Shown here in pieces: positions 1 to 8,203 of a stretch of DNA of 11,418 nt. Made by a program: the position numbers and the translations under genes. The stretch's first letter is position 1; the number at the start of each line of letters is the position of its first letter. The notes beneath the pieces were generated by a model. It was not told the DNA's origin. It saw only the letters and a program-made list of their open reading frames with translations, and ran no database searches. Source of the DNA: an uncultured Ruminococcus sp. (GTDB lineage: Bacteria; Bacillota; Clostridia; Oscillospirales; Ruminococcaceae); the NCBI GenBank assembly GCA_900553335.1, contig USCU01000016.1, positions 1 through 11,418 of the forward strand, written 5' to 3'.

Positions 1-439
1 TAAAAAGGCTGAAATTCTCTTCGCAGACCTCCGTTACTTCGCCCTCAAGAGAATTTCCGCTTGAGTTTAAAAGTCTGATAAGAACAATATCTCCCGGAAG
101 CGCCCCAAGCAAATTCCGTCCGCTTATAAAAACATCTTCACCCGTATCCTCGAGCCTTGCAAAACCGAAGGTTTTATTAAGCCTTACAACCTTTGCCTTT
201 TTCAAGTTCTTTTTTGATAAAAGCTTTATTCCGTCCTTTCCCTCCGTTATCATATTTTTCTTTTTAAGTCCTTCAAGACATTTTGTAAATTCTGCAAAGT
301 CAAATCTTTTACTGCGCATCTCCTTTAAAAGAGATTTGTACTTAACAGGATTAGCAGAGTGTTTTTTCAAATAATCTAAAATCTTTTTTGAGTAATCTAT
401 CTTTTTTGTATTTTTCATTTTTATTTTTTTCTTTTTCAT
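1..439 (-). CDS. rnr: Ribonuclease R, N-terminal 146 residues (3' end outside the window)
   Basis: RNase R is a processive 3'-5' exoribonuclease that degrades structured RNA, including rRNA and mRNA tagged for trans-translation. I translated this region by hand. A lysine-rich start is followed by a winged-helix region (about residues 14-75) and an OB-fold cold-shock domain containing KTFGFARLEDTGEDVFISGR (about 89-108), then ALPGDIVL and EGEVTEV; this is the typical RNase II/R N-terminus. The catalytic RNB domain would lie beyond base 1. The ATG at 439-437 is preceded by AAAGGA at a spacing of 7; an ATG at 444 hits a stop after one codon, and Met8 is a weaker alternative. It lies directly downstream of secG, the usual Firmicute secG-rnr(-smpB) order, but a terminator separates them. 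RNase R and not RNase II is inferred from this synteny and the domain order. Confidence 0.88.
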   Translation of the reverse strand, partial: MKKKKIKMKNTKKIDYSKKILDYLKKHSANPVKYKSLLKEMRSKRFDFAEFTKCLEGLKKKNMITEGKDGIKLLSKKNLKKAKVVRLNKTFGFARLEDTGEDVFISGRNLLGALPGDIVLIRLLNSSGNSLEGEVTEVCEENFSLF

Positions 440-479
440 TTCATCTTCCTTTCAAAAGTTATTCTTCCCAAAAAGCCGT

Positions 480-509
480 AAAAAAAGCCCCGTGTTTTCA
501 CAGGGGCTT
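480..509 (-). terminator. Intrinsic terminator after secG
   Basis: Read on the minus strand, AAGCCCC pairs with GGGGCTT, with an inner GTG/CAC extension around an AAAA loop, and a run of seven T follows. It begins 8 bases after the secG stop codon and ends about 40 bases before the rnr start, so secG expression is probably largely uncoupled from rnr. Confidence 0.85.
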
Positions 510-516
510 AAAGTTC

Positions 517-768
517 TTAGAATCTGTAACTTATAAAGTTTACAACCAGCGTAACTACGAAAAGTATAATCGCCGCAACTTTAGTTATTCGTGAAAGCTT
601 TGCATCTCTGGTTCTGCTCTTATTAGTCGCATAGAAAGAATCGTTTGAACCGCCTCCGATTGCCGAATTAAGTCCTTGTTCCTTTCCTTCCTGAACCAAA
701 ACGATCAAAATAATAGCAATGCAGCTTATTAACAGTAAAATCCCACTGATGATTTCAAGCGTTGTCAT
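517..768 (-). CDS. secG: Protein translocase subunit SecG
   Basis: SecG is the small, non-essential membrane subunit of the SecYEG translocon. The 83-residue protein has the family's two-helix plan: a hydrophobic helix at about residues 5-26, the conserved cytoplasmic loop with LVQEGKEQGLNSAIGGG and a Ser/Asp/Phe-rich stretch, then a second helix at about 63-81. The length is normal for the family. The ATG at 768 is preceded by GGAGG (778-782) at a spacing of 9. It has its own sigma-A type promoter (826-854) and its own terminator (480-509), so it looks monocistronic even though it sits between the lipoprotein gene and rnr. Confidence 0.95.
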   Translation of the reverse strand: MTTLEIISGILLLISCIAIILIVLVQEGKEQGLNSAIGGGSNDSFYATNKSRTRDAKLSRITKVAAIILFVVTLVVNFISYRF

Positions 769-825
769 ATTTAAAAACCTCCGATATTTTTATATAATAT
801 TCACTTTTTGTAAAGGCTAAAAATT

Positions 826-854
826 AGTATAACACATTCTTTTGTAAAATTCAA
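826..854 (-). promoter_or_regulatory. Sigma-A type promoter of secG
   Basis: On the minus strand TTGAAT (849-854) and TATACT (826-831) are separated by exactly 17 bp. The start point would be near 819, giving a leader of about 50 nt before secG. It begins 13 bp beyond the lipoprotein stop codon. Confidence 0.75.
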
Positions 855-867
855 GTGTTTTTTTAAT

Positions 868-1803
868 TTATTCCAAATTTTCTCCAAAAAGCTGAGCTAA
901 AAACACGCTTCGCTCCTGCTCGTTCATCGCCAGAACCTGTTCTTTTGTATAACCCATCTTTTCAAGTTCCTTGTCAGTCACTCCCAGAGAATCAAAAAGC
1001 GCAAGTATATATTCATCAGATGAAGGCGTATTGTTTTTATTCTGCGAAAGCTCTGTTTCTGTTATTTCTGTATAGTCATCAGGAAGCACAAAAACCGATT
1101 CGTCAGCCTCGTTTTTAAATTCTGAAACCGTAAAGTCGGACTGAATAACCGTTTCCAAAATATTTGAATCATACCTTATAATCTTAAGCGTAGTGTTGTC
1201 AAAGAAATACGAAACGGTCTGCTCCTCGCCGACATTGTTTTTTATCTCATAACGTTCTCTTATATAATTTTCACCGTTATATTCAACCTCATATGTGTCA
1301 AGCGATTTCAGCGTTTTCAGACTCGGAAGATATGTGTTTATACCCGCCCTTATGCTATCACTCGTTTTCGACTCGCATTTTGCATAGGTTTTATCGGTCA
1401 CGTTTAAAACATATGCAACAGAATCGGTAATTAAATACTCAGAGCTTGCAGCTACGGTTGTTACATTATAGTAATACTTGTCACCTTCAAAAGAAGAAAT
1501 TTTTACAGGGTTTTCCGATATAAGTCCCATAGAATGAGTTTCTAGAGTTCCTGTAAGAGTAAACGTTCCGCCGTTTATTATATCCATATATCTGTTTATT
1601 CTGCTCTTCTCGCCGCTAAGCTCTTTTATTTCCGTAACACCCGACTGAAGTATTCCGCTTCCGACTTCTTCAGTCGCCTGAACAGTAGATTCGGATACTT
1701 TTTCTTCTTTTGAAATAGTAGCCTTATTTTCATTACCGCAGGCGCAAAAAGCTGTAAGCGCTACTGAAACCGACAAAACTAAAGCACAAATTTTTTTAAT
1801 CAA
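868..1803 (-). CDS. Putative lipoprotein of unknown function
   Basis: I do not recognise the family. The 311-residue product begins with two lysines and a hydrophobic stretch (residues 5-21) ending FCAC, giving a lipobox-like site with Cys22 the likely lipidated residue; position -3 is Phe, so the lipobox is not canonical. The rest is hydrophilic, with a Ser/Thr/Glu-rich linker (about 28-60), a beta-rich middle (about 75-245) and a short helical C-terminus. It is probably anchored on the outer face of the membrane; the beta-rich middle could be a substrate-carrier or sensor fold, but that is speculation. The start is TTG at 1803-1801, well supported by GGAGGGG (1810-1816) just upstream and by the signal peptide that begins there. 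It follows the UPF0210 gene by 34 bases, so it may be the last gene of that operon. I see no clear terminator after it. Confidence 0.8.
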   Translation of the reverse strand: MIKKICALVLSVSVALTAFCACGNENKATISKEEKVSESTVQATEEVGSGILQSGVTEIKELSGEKSRINRYMDIINGGTFTLTGTLETHSMGLISENPVKISSFEGDKYYYNVTTVAASSEYLITDSVAYVLNVTDKTYAKCESKTSDSIRAGINTYLPSLKTLKSLDTYEVEYNGENYIRERYEIKNNVGEEQTVSYFFDNTTLKIIRYDSNILETVIQSDFTVSEFKNEADESVFVLPDDYTEITETELSQNKNNTPSSDEYILALFDSLGVTDKELEKMGYTKEQVLAMNEQERSVFLAQLFGENLE

Positions 1804-1837
1804 ATTAAACCCCTCCGTATATTACACACAATAAGTG

Positions 1838-3193
1838 TTAATTCTTCAGCGACTGCATAGGCGCCGGTATCTGTCCTCCTCGGTTTATAAACTTTGAAGC
1901 TGATTCATTCTTTAAAGGCATAACAGGTCCGCAGCCAAAGAGTCCGCCCCAGTCAAGCTCCTCGCCGACCTTTTTACCGATTGCAGGAATAATTCTTACA
2001 GCAGTTGTCTTTGAATTCACCATGCCTATAGCCGCTTCATCCGCAATTATCGCAGCAAGCGTATCCTCAGCAGTATCTCCCGGAACTACTATCATATCAA
2101 GTCCTACTGAACAAACCGCCGTCATAGCTTCGAGTTTTTCTATGCAAAGTGTTCCCGCTTTAGCCGCTTCTATCATTCCTGCATCCTCAGATACAGGGAT
2201 AAACGCACCGGAAAGTCCGCCGATTCTCGAACAAGCCATAACGCCGCCTTTTTTAACTGCATCGTTCAGCATTGCAAGCGTTGCGGTAGTTCCGTGAGTT
2301 CCGCATCTCTCAAGCCCTATTTCCTCTAGGATATGTGCCACACTGTCGCCGACCGCAGGCGTAGGAGCCAGCGATAAATCCACTATTCCAAAAGGCACTC
2401 CCAACCGCTCCGATGCAGTAACACCGACAAGCTGTCCGATTCTTGTAATCTTATAAGAAGTTTTCTTTATTATGTCAGCTATCTCGGAAATATTGGCATC
2501 AGGGTGCTTGGAAAGCGCACTTCTTACAACTCCCGGTCCCGATACGCCGACGTTTATCATGCAGTCAGGCTCTCCGACTCCGTGAAAAGCACCTGCCATA
2601 AACGGGTTATCTTCAACTGCATTGCAAAATACAACTAGCTTTGCCGCTCCGAAACAAGCCTTGTCAACTGTTTTTTCAGCGCACTCTTTGATTATCTTTC
2701 CCATTATTTTACAAGCATCTAGATTTATTCCGGTCTTTGTAGAACCGATGTTTACAGACGAACAAACTCTCTCTGTAACGCTAAGAGCTTCCGGAATAGA
2801 GTTAATAAGCTCTATATCTCCGGCTGAAAAGCCCTTTTGAACTAATGCCGAATATCCGCCGATAAGATTTACTCCTACCGCCTTTGCTGCTTCGTCCATA
2901 GCTTTAGCAAAAGGAACAGGCGAGCATTTACAAGCAGCAGAAATTATAGCTATCGGAGTTACGGAAATTCTTTTATTTATAATTGGAATACCGAATTCCT
3001 TTTCAATCTCTTCTCCGACCTTAACTAAGTTCTTTGCCTTGTCGGTTATCTTATCATAAACCTTTTTGCAGGCAACATCAATATCGCTGTCAATACAATC
3101 GAGAAGAGATATTCCCATTGTTATAGTTCTGATATCAAGACATTCATCCTGAATCATTCTGATAGTTTCTAATATGTCATAGGCATTGAGCAT
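1838..3193 (-). CDS. UPF0210 (DUF711) family protein, 'PFL family protein'
   Basis: This is a full-length (451 residues) member of the UPF0210/DUF711 family, a conserved cytosolic protein of unknown biochemical role. The database name 'PFL family' reflects a fold relationship and not shown pyruvate formate-lyase activity. Recognisable blocks include [20 protein letters not shown] (about 76-95), an [11 protein letters not shown] loop (111-121), [14 protein letters not shown] (214-227), [21 protein letters not shown] (about 297-317) and a C-terminal [10 protein letters not shown] (418-427). The protein is rich in glycine and small residues. The ATG at 3193 is preceded by GGGAGG at a spacing of about 9. 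The partner UPF0237 ACT-domain gene lies 20 bases upstream on the same strand; the two are adjacent in many Firmicutes, which suggests the ACT protein regulates or binds this one. Confidence 0.9.
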   Translation of the reverse strand: MLNAYDILETIRMIQDECLDIRTITMGISLLDCIDSDIDVACKKVYDKITDKAKNLVKVGEEIEKEFGIPIINKRISVTPIAIISAACKCSPVPFAKAMDEAAKAVGVNLIGGYSALVQKGFSAGDIELINSIPEALSVTERVCSSVNIGSTKTGINLDACKIMGKIIKECAEKTVDKACFGAAKLVVFCNAVEDNPFMAGAFHGVGEPDCMINVGVSGPGVVRSALSKHPDANISEIADIIKKTSYKITRIGQLVGVTASERLGVPFGIVDLSLAPTPAVGDSVAHILEEIGLERCGTHGTTATLAMLNDAVKKGGVMACSRIGGLSGAFIPVSEDAGMIEAAKAGTLCIEKLEAMTAVCSVGLDMIVVPGDTAEDTLAAIIADEAAIGMVNSKTTAVRIIPAIGKKVGEELDWGGLFGCGPVMPLKNESASKFINRGGQIPAPMQSLKN

Positions 3194-3213
3194 TAAAATT
3201 TTCCTCCCGATTA

Positions 3214-3483
3214 TTAGATGTGGTGCATACAGTTAAAAACGCTCTCGTGCATAGCGTGTATTTTAAGTCCCATTTCATCGCCGGCTGCTGTCATTTTGTC
3301 GCTTAACACTCCGAATTCCGTATTAAGCTTTGAAATGTCAACAAGCATTATCATTGCAAACATATCCTGCAAAACAGACTGTGTAACCTCTATTACATTC
3401 GCATTGTATTCAGAACAAATTGCGGACACCTTAGCAAGAATTCCGACAGCGTCCTTTCCTATTACAGTAACAATCGCTCTCAT
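3214..3483 (-). CDS. UPF0237 family ACT-domain protein
   Basis: This small protein (89 residues) is a single ACT domain, a fold that usually binds amino acids or similar effectors. It starts [20 protein letters not shown], the standard N-terminus of UPF0237, with the glycine turn at GKDAVGILA where ACT ligands usually bind, followed by a helix and an [11 protein letters not shown] strand. I chose the ATG at 3483, not the in-frame ATG at 3498: the upstream ATG overlaps the GGAGG (3492-3496), which sits 8 bases before the 3483 start, and the resulting N-terminus matches the family. It is first in the leftward operon with the UPF0210 gene. The ligand is unknown. Confidence 0.9.
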   Translation of the reverse strand: MRAIVTVIGKDAVGILAKVSAICSEYNANVIEVTQSVLQDMFAMIMLVDISKLNTEFGVLSDKMTAAGDEMGLKIHAMHESVFNCMHHI

Positions 3484-3520
3484 ATTTACTACCTCCATAC
3501 TTAAATTTATTCTTAGCTAC

Positions 3521-3548
3521 AGTATAACATAAAAATCCAGTTTTGCAA
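3521..3548 (-). promoter_or_regulatory. Promoter of the UPF0237-UPF0210 operon
   Basis: On the minus strand TTGCAA (3543-3548) and TATACT (3521-3526) are spaced by 16 bp. It lies about 40 bp before the UPF0237 start and back to back with the rightward promoter near 3600. Confidence 0.65.
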
Positions 3549-3597
3549 ACCGTTTTAAAAGATTTTTTCTTTTATACTTTAAATTTGATGAATTTTA

Positions 3598-3606
3598 TGG
3601 TATACT
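3598..3606 (+). promoter_or_regulatory. Extended -10 promoter of the PHP-GH127 pair
   Basis: TGG followed by TATACT makes an extended -10 element. The position 17 bp upstream reads TTTAAA, a poor -35, so TG contact or an activator may be needed. The start point would be near 3613, about 27 nt before the ATG, and AAGGTGA (3626-3632) gives the ribosome binding site. Confidence 0.55.
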
Positions 3607-3639
3607 CAATACAAAAAATAATGAAAAGGTGAATAAAAA

Positions 3640-4497
3640 ATGAAATTCAACGGACTTATCGACTGTCATACTCATACGTCCTTCTCTCCCGATTCCGAAG
3701 AGCCTGCAATCAATATGATTGAAAAGGCTATCTCGCTTGGACTTTCGGCATACGCGATAACAGACCACTGCGAATGCAACCGCTGGTATTCTATGGAGCA
3801 TTACGGCGCAAAGGAAAACGGATATGACACATGGGATTTTAATAAAGATTACGAAAGAAGCGTCAGCTTTGTGACAAATATGAAAGAAGAATACAAAGGT
3901 AAGCTAAATCTTATCTGCGGAATAGAGCTTGGTCAGGCAACCCACGACTATTACATTGCCGACAAGATTGCAGAAGACTCACGTCTTGATTTTATAATCG
4001 GCTCAATGCATCAGCTTCCTAACAATGATGACTTTGCATTTATCAAATACGAAAACTATGATTATCAAGGTATAATGAATCTTATCGAGGACTATTACAA
4101 GGAGCTTTATAAGCTTTGCTGTTGGGGAAAATTCGATGTTCTCGGTCATGTTACCTACACTCTAAGATATATAGAAGGAAACGCAGGCATAAAAGTAGAT
4201 ATGTCTAAATTTGAGGATTTGATTCGGGAATGCTTCAAAAAGCTGATTGAATCAGGAAAAGGAATAGAAATAAATACCTCAGGACTTCGTCAAAAATACG
4301 GCAAACCGTTTCCCCACAAAGAAATTCTTGAAATTTACAAGGAACTCGGCGGAGAGATACTTTCTCTCGGATCAGACGCTCATTGCAGGGAAGATCTCGG
4401 AAAGGGAATCGCTGAATGTGCAGAACTTGCAAAACAAACGGGATTTAAATATATAACCTATTTCAAAAATCGAAAGCCTGAGTTTTTACCGCTTTAA
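3640..4497 (+). CDS. PHP-family hydrolase, histidinol-phosphatase-like
   Basis: PHP-domain proteins are metal-dependent phosphoesterases; those of this length (285 residues) are usually annotated as HisJ/HisK-type histidinol-phosphatase. The full set of PHP metal-ligand motifs is present: DCHTHTSFSPDS (His10, His12), ITDHCE (Asp42, His43), GIELG (Glu96), IIGSMH (His124), DVLGHVTY (His170) and GSDAH (Asp246, His248). The active site therefore looks complete and the enzyme should be functional in the cytoplasm. No other histidine gene is nearby. Instead a GH127 glycosidase follows after 17 bases, so the real substrate may be another phosphate ester, possibly a sugar phosphate; that is inference from context. 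The ATG is preceded by AAGGTGA at a spacing of 7. Confidence 0.85.
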   Translation: MKFNGLIDCHTHTSFSPDSEEPAINMIEKAISLGLSAYAITDHCECNRWYSMEHYGAKENGYDTWDFNKDYERSVSFVTNMKEEYKGKLNLICGIELGQATHDYYIADKIAEDSRLDFIIGSMHQLPNNDDFAFIKYENYDYQGIMNLIEDYYKELYKLCCWGKFDVLGHVTYTLRYIEGNAGIKVDMSKFEDLIRECFKKLIESGKGIEINTSGLRQKYGKPFPHKEILEIYKELGGEILSLGSDAHCREDLGKGIAECAELAKQTGFKYITYFKNRKPEFLPL

Positions 4498-4514
4498 AGT
4501 AAAGGAAAAATACT

Positions 4515-6425
4515 ATGGATACGCAATTTATCAACAGATTTAAAATTAATGACAGCTTCTTTGGAAGATATGAGCGCCTTATAAAAAATACAGTGATTCC
4601 ATATCAGGAAAAAGCAATCAAAGATCAGATAAAAGGCGCTGAAAAAAGCCACGCTCTGGAAAACTTCAAAATGGCCGCTGAAATTATAAAAACAGGAAAA
4701 TGCAGCGGTGATTTTTACGGAATGGTTTTTCAGGACAGTGATGTTGCTAAATGGCTTGAAGGAGCAGCATATTCTCTTGTATTATTCCCCGATGAAGATC
4801 TTCTTAAAAGATGTGATGAGGTCATAAATATTATCGGAGAAGCTCAGCACAAGGACGGATACTTAAACACTTATTTCACAGTAAAAAAGCCTGACAAACG
4901 CTATACTAATCTTCAGGAGGCTCACGAGCTTTACTGTGCCGGACATATGATAGAAGCCGCCGTCGCATACTATGAATGCACAGGCAAAGACAAGCTTTTG
5001 AAAATCATGTGTCTTATGGCAGATAATATTTACGAGCATTTCATAACTAATAAAGCTGCGGGATACCCCGGGCACCCTGAAATAGAACTTGCTCTTTTAA
5101 GACTTTATCGCACTACCGGAAACGAAAAGTATAAGGAACTGTCGCTTCATTTTATAAACGTCCGAGGAGTTGACAGTAAGTTTTATGAAAAAGAAAGCCG
5201 CTTGAGAGGCTGGACAGTATGGGGAAACAACCCATTAGATACCGAATACTGCCAATGCTTTGCGCCTGTAAGAGAACAGCGTGACGCCGTAGGTCATGCG
5301 GTCAGGGCAGTTTATCTTTACACCGCTATGGCGGACGCCGCTAAGATAACTGGCGATGAAAGGCTTAAAGACGCCTGCAAAAAACTATGGAACAGCATAA
5401 CGCAAAAGCGTATGTATCTTACCGGAGCTATAGGCTCAGGCTATGAGGGAGAGGCATTTACTAAGGATTATCATCTTCCAAACGATACAGCCTACGCCGA
5501 AACCTGTGCATCAATAGGACTTATTTTCTTTGCGAGAAAGATGCTTGCTCTTGAAAAGAAAAGTGAATATGCCGACATTTTAGAAAGAGCGCTTTACAAT
5601 ACTGTTCTTGCGGGAATGGAGCTTGACGGAACTAAATTTTTCTATGTAAATCCTCTCGAATGTATGATAGGCGTTTCAGGTGAATCAAGAACTCACTTTC
5701 ATACTCTTGCACACAGGCCGAAATGGTTTTCATGTGCATGCTGCCCTCCAAATGTTGCAAGACTTTTGCCGTCTATTGCCGAATACGCCTTTACACTTGA
5801 CGAAAAAACGCTCTTTATCAACTTGTTTATAGGCGGAGTTCTTGATTTAAGCGACATTCTTGGAGTTAAAGTTGTTTCAAAAACCGAATATCCTTACGAT
5901 GGTAAAATAAGCTATAGCTTTTTGGGGAAAGGCAGCTTTACGCTTGCAATAAGACTGCCGTCATGGAGTGAAGAAACAGTAATTCTTAAAAACAACCAAC
6001 CTGCTGCTTTTGAGGAAAGTGACGGATACGCTTATTTAGAGCTTTGCGAAAAAGACGAAGTAACAGTTCTGTTTGATATGTCGCCCAAACAAATTTATGC
6101 GTCAAGAAACGTATTTGACTTAAACGGAAAAACCGCTTTCTCAAGAGGTCCTCTGATTTACTGTGCAGAAGGCATCGACAACGAATTTGATCTAAGAAGC
6201 ATATATGTTTCAAAGCCTGCTAATCCCGTAGTTTCAAAATTTGATCCAAATCTTCTTTACGGGATCTGCGAGATGACGATTGACGGAGAAAAACTGACGA
6301 CAGAAAACAAACTGTATTTCTACGGTCAGCAAAAATCTAAGACTGTAAAGATTAAGCTTATTCCCTACTATGCGTGGGCAAACAGAGATAAATGCGATAT
6401 GAGAGTATGGCTTCCTGAGGCATAA
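4515..6425 (+). CDS. GH127 family glycoside hydrolase (beta-L-arabinofuranosidase type, DUF1680)
   Basis: GH127 enzymes remove beta-L-arabinofuranose from plant glycans by a retaining mechanism with a zinc-bound cysteine nucleophile. The 636-residue length fits. The first two-thirds is the alpha-helical barrel (for example AHELYCAGHMIEAAVAYYE, 136-154, and GHPEIELALLRLYRTTG, 186-202); the rest (from about 440) is beta-sandwich. By comparison with Bifidobacterium HypBA1 (acid/base Glu322; zinc ligands Glu338, Cys340, Cys417, Cys418), I read Glu313 in EGEAF as acid/base, Glu329 and Cys331 in YAETCAS as ligands, and Cys409-Cys410 in CACCPPN as nucleophile and ligand. Spacings match within one residue, so it looks active. 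There is no signal peptide, so it acts inside the cell on imported oligosaccharides. The sugar specificity is inferred; related families also act on other sugars. The RBS AAAGGA precedes the ATG, and it shares a transcript with the PHP gene. Confidence 0.92.
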   Translation: MDTQFINRFKINDSFFGRYERLIKNTVIPYQEKAIKDQIKGAEKSHALENFKMAAEIIKTGKCSGDFYGMVFQDSDVAKWLEGAAYSLVLFPDEDLLKRCDEVINIIGEAQHKDGYLNTYFTVKKPDKRYTNLQEAHELYCAGHMIEAAVAYYECTGKDKLLKIMCLMADNIYEHFITNKAAGYPGHPEIELALLRLYRTTGNEKYKELSLHFINVRGVDSKFYEKESRLRGWTVWGNNPLDTEYCQCFAPVREQRDAVGHAVRAVYLYTAMADAAKITGDERLKDACKKLWNSITQKRMYLTGAIGSGYEGEAFTKDYHLPNDTAYAETCASIGLIFFARKMLALEKKSEYADILERALYNTVLAGMELDGTKFFYVNPLECMIGVSGESRTHFHTLAHRPKWFSCACCPPNVARLLPSIAEYAFTLDEKTLFINLFIGGVLDLSDILGVKVVSKTEYPYDGKISYSFLGKGSFTLAIRLPSWSEETVILKNNQPAAFEESDGYAYLELCEKDEVTVLFDMSPKQIYASRNVFDLNGKTAFSRGPLIYCAEGIDNEFDLRSIYVSKPANPVVSKFDPNLLYGICEMTIDGEKLTTENKLYFYGQQKSKTVKIKLIPYYAWANRDKCDMRVWLPEA

Positions 6426-6429
6426 CAAA

Positions 6430-6465
6430 AGGTCTGCTGTAAAAAAACAGCAGACCTGATTTTTT
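6430..6465 (+). terminator. Intrinsic terminator of the PHP-GH127 operon
   Basis: AGGTCTGCTGT (6430-6440) pairs perfectly with ACAGCAGACCT (6447-6457) around an A6 loop, followed by GA and a run of six T. It begins 4 bases after the GH127 stop codon. Confidence 0.92.
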
Positions 6466-6528
6466 CAATAGGAGACACAACATCGTTATTCCATGTTTTT
6501 AGTGAAGGGGACTTATCTCCACACACTG

Positions 6529-6577
6529 AAAAAATTAAGATATCTCACGCCGTCTATGTCGAAGAGTGACATCTTAA
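6529..6577 (-). terminator. Probable terminator of the AEC permease transcript
   Basis: On the minus strand TTAAGAT (6571-6577) pairs with ATCTTAA (6535-6541), a second short GTGA/TCAC pairing lies inside, and six T follow directly (6529-6534). It lies 15 bp beyond the AEC stop codon. The loop is large and the stem AT-rich, so efficiency may be modest. The bases between the two terminators (6466-6528) contain nothing I can identify. Confidence 0.6.
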
Positions 6578-6592
6578 TTTAGATATATTTTA

Positions 6593-7562
6593 TTATCTTA
6601 GAGCGAGAAAAAGACCTATTACAAGCGGAAGCGTTACAACTGACATAATTGTTGTAATTCCAAACATCTGTGCAGAATAGTTTGCGTCTTTATCAAACCT
6701 TATTGCAAACATCGTTGCAATCGTTGCACTCGGACATGAAACACACATAAGTGCTGTCATGGCGGCAGTATTATTAATGTCCGGCAAAAGCGCAAACAAA
6801 AAGCAAAGAAGCATCGGCACTATTATAAGCTTTATCGCACATACAAGGTATATTCGTTTGTTAAAAAAAGCTTTTAAGATGTTATTCTGAGCAATAGTTG
6901 CTCCTGCAACTATCATGGCAAGAGGCGTAACGGTGGAGGCTATGTAATCGCACGGTTTATAAACGAGCTCGGGAATCTCGATTCTAAACAAAAACAGCAA
7001 AAAGCCCAAAACTGTTGCGACGATAGTTGGGTTTGTAATTATCTTTTTAACGCTTATATGTGACTTGTCATTTGTCACAGAATATACTCCATGCGTCCAA
7101 ACTATTAAATTAAATGCAGTATTTACAGCAGTTACATAAAACACTCCCTCCGTACCAAACAAAGCAAGTGCCAAAGGAATACCCATAAAACCGCAATTTG
7201 AATACATCGCATTAAGCCGCTCCGTCACATAACTACGGCTGTGCCTTTCCCTTATCAAAAGATATGCAAAAGCTCCGAAAATCAAAAATCCAACAGCTGA
7301 CAGAACAAACGCTATGCCAAGTCCTTTTAAAAGACTGCAGCGTCAGATGTGTATAAGAGACAGGTCCTTTTAAAAGATGATAGGAAAAATCCTGCTGATA
7401 TGAAACCACTATCAAAACGGGATTCACCACATATAAAACGAGGTTTGAAAGAGATGAGCTGCCCTCTTTTGTTATAAGCTTAAGTTTATAACAAATAGCA
7501 CCCACTCCTACAAGTATAAGCATAATTACAACCTGCTTAAAAAGCAGCCATACCAGATCCAT
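6593..7562 (-). CDS. AEC-family (auxin efflux carrier-like) permease, split by an assembly artefact
   Basis: AEC proteins are about 300-residue membrane permeases; bacterial members move malate, malonate or other small organic anions. As written the gene is two overlapping frames: 7562 to about 7364 (MDLVWLLFKQVVIML... to SYHLLKG) and about 7334 to 6593. They are separated by 43 bases (7335-7377) of Nextera adapter plus a duplicated 14-mer. Deleting those 43 bases joins the frames exactly, giving 308 residues reading SYHLLKG then LGIAFVLSAVGFLIFGAF. Family hallmarks are YSNCGFMGIPLALALFG after the first three helices, NPTIVATVLGFLLF mid-protein, and a C-terminal half with CVSCPSATIATMFA and a terminal VVTLPLVIGLFLA helix; I count about nine or ten hydrophobic helices. 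The gene is almost certainly intact in the organism. The RBS is weak (AGGA/GTGAG). It is the third leftward gene after coaX and the ECF gene. The substrate is unknown. Confidence 0.88.
7335..7377. other. Nextera adapter insertion with a 14-bp duplication (assembly artefact)
   Basis: 7337-7363 matches the last 27 bases of the Nextera Read 1 transposase adapter, including the 19-bp mosaic end AGATGTGTATAAGAGACAG (7345-7363). The genomic 14-mer GTCCTTTTAAAAGA occurs on both sides (7321-7334 and 7364-7377). Translated on the minus strand the insert gives SYTHLTL, a familiar sign of this contaminant. It is not a biological insertion. Confidence 0.96.
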
Positions 7563-7590
7563 TTTATTATCTCACGTCCTAAAATATCAA

Positions 7591-7609
7591 AGGCGGCTGC
7601 TCGCCGCCT
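7591..7609 (-). terminator. GC-rich hairpin between the ECF and AEC genes
   Basis: AGGCGGC and GCCGCCT form a 7-bp stem with a 5-base loop, 6 bases after the ECF stop codon. On the minus strand it is followed only by TTGATATTTT, so it is a weak or partial terminator or an mRNA-stabilising 3' hairpin. AEC may still be reached by read-through. Confidence 0.5.
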
Positions 7610-7615
7610 CAGTGA

Positions 7616-8203
7616 TTATTTTGAAGCGTTTAAACGCTTTCCCTTTCCTATACTGATAAGCTTAACTATAGTAGGACTCAAAACTATGTTTATTGCCATT
7701 TCGATAAGGAAATTCACTCCAACTAATGCGATTATCATGTACTTTCCTGCACTTTCATACCCTGATGCAGCCGCCCATGCGTTAATAGTGTCAAAAAAGA
7801 ACACTCTGCATCCAAGAAGGAAAATACCTGTATTCACTACAGGACATACGATTGCCGCAACTGCAACTGCCAAAATAAGATTTACTTTTTCAAGTAAAAG
7901 ATAAACAAGTCCTGCTGCAAGTCCGGCAAGCGCTCCCTTTAAAAGAACTGTAATAACAGTTCCGGGAATACTTAATGCAAAAAATGTCGAAGCATCAGTT
8001 ATAAGTACCACAACGCCGAATACAAAGCCAAGCCACGCTCCTGCCTTGTAACCGTACATTGCCGCTCCGACTACTATCGGCACAAGCACCAGCGAAATGT
8101 TGAAAATTCCCGTAGGTCTTATAACTACAGCGAGTACCTGCAAAACTACTACGATTGCAGTAAACAGACCGATTCCTACTACCTTTTTTGTTGTGTTTGA
8201 CAT
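7616..8203 (-). CDS. ECF transporter S component, probably pantothenate-specific (PanT-like)
   Basis: S components are small membrane proteins that bind a vitamin and dock on a shared EcfAAT energising module. The 195-residue protein is nearly all hydrophobic, with about six helices (roughly 8-30, 36-53, 54-72, 78-103, 107-130 and 155-180). It has the N-terminal basic start and GLFTAIVVVLQVLA first helix typical of S components, and a short basic tail. No ATPase gene is nearby, so it would be a group II type using a shared module. The pantothenate assignment rests on context: the pantothenate kinase gene coaX is directly upstream, 66 bases away, on the same strand. The ATG at 8203 has AAGGAG at a spacing of 8. 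Specificity is inference; family membership is firmer. Confidence 0.8.
   Translation of the reverse strand: MSNTTKKVVGIGLFTAIVVVLQVLAVVIRPTGIFNISLVLVPIVVGAAMYGYKAGAWLGFVFGVVVLITDASTFFALSIPGTVITVLLKGALAGLAAGLVYLLLEKVNLILAVAVAAIVCPVVNTGIFLLGCRVFFFDTINAWAAASGYESAGKYMIIALVGVNFLIEMAINIVLSPTIVKLISIGKGKRLNASK

Noticed and set aside
3484..3498. The upstream ATG (3498) as start of the UPF0237 gene
   Set aside because: It overlaps the GGAGG that serves the ATG at 3483, and the extra five residues are not part of the family N-terminus.
7321..7377. A transposon or IS insertion with target duplication in the AEC gene
   Set aside because: The inserted bases are Nextera adapter; the 14-bp repeat is not the 9-bp duplication of Tn5, and there is no transposon DNA. 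It is an assembly artefact.
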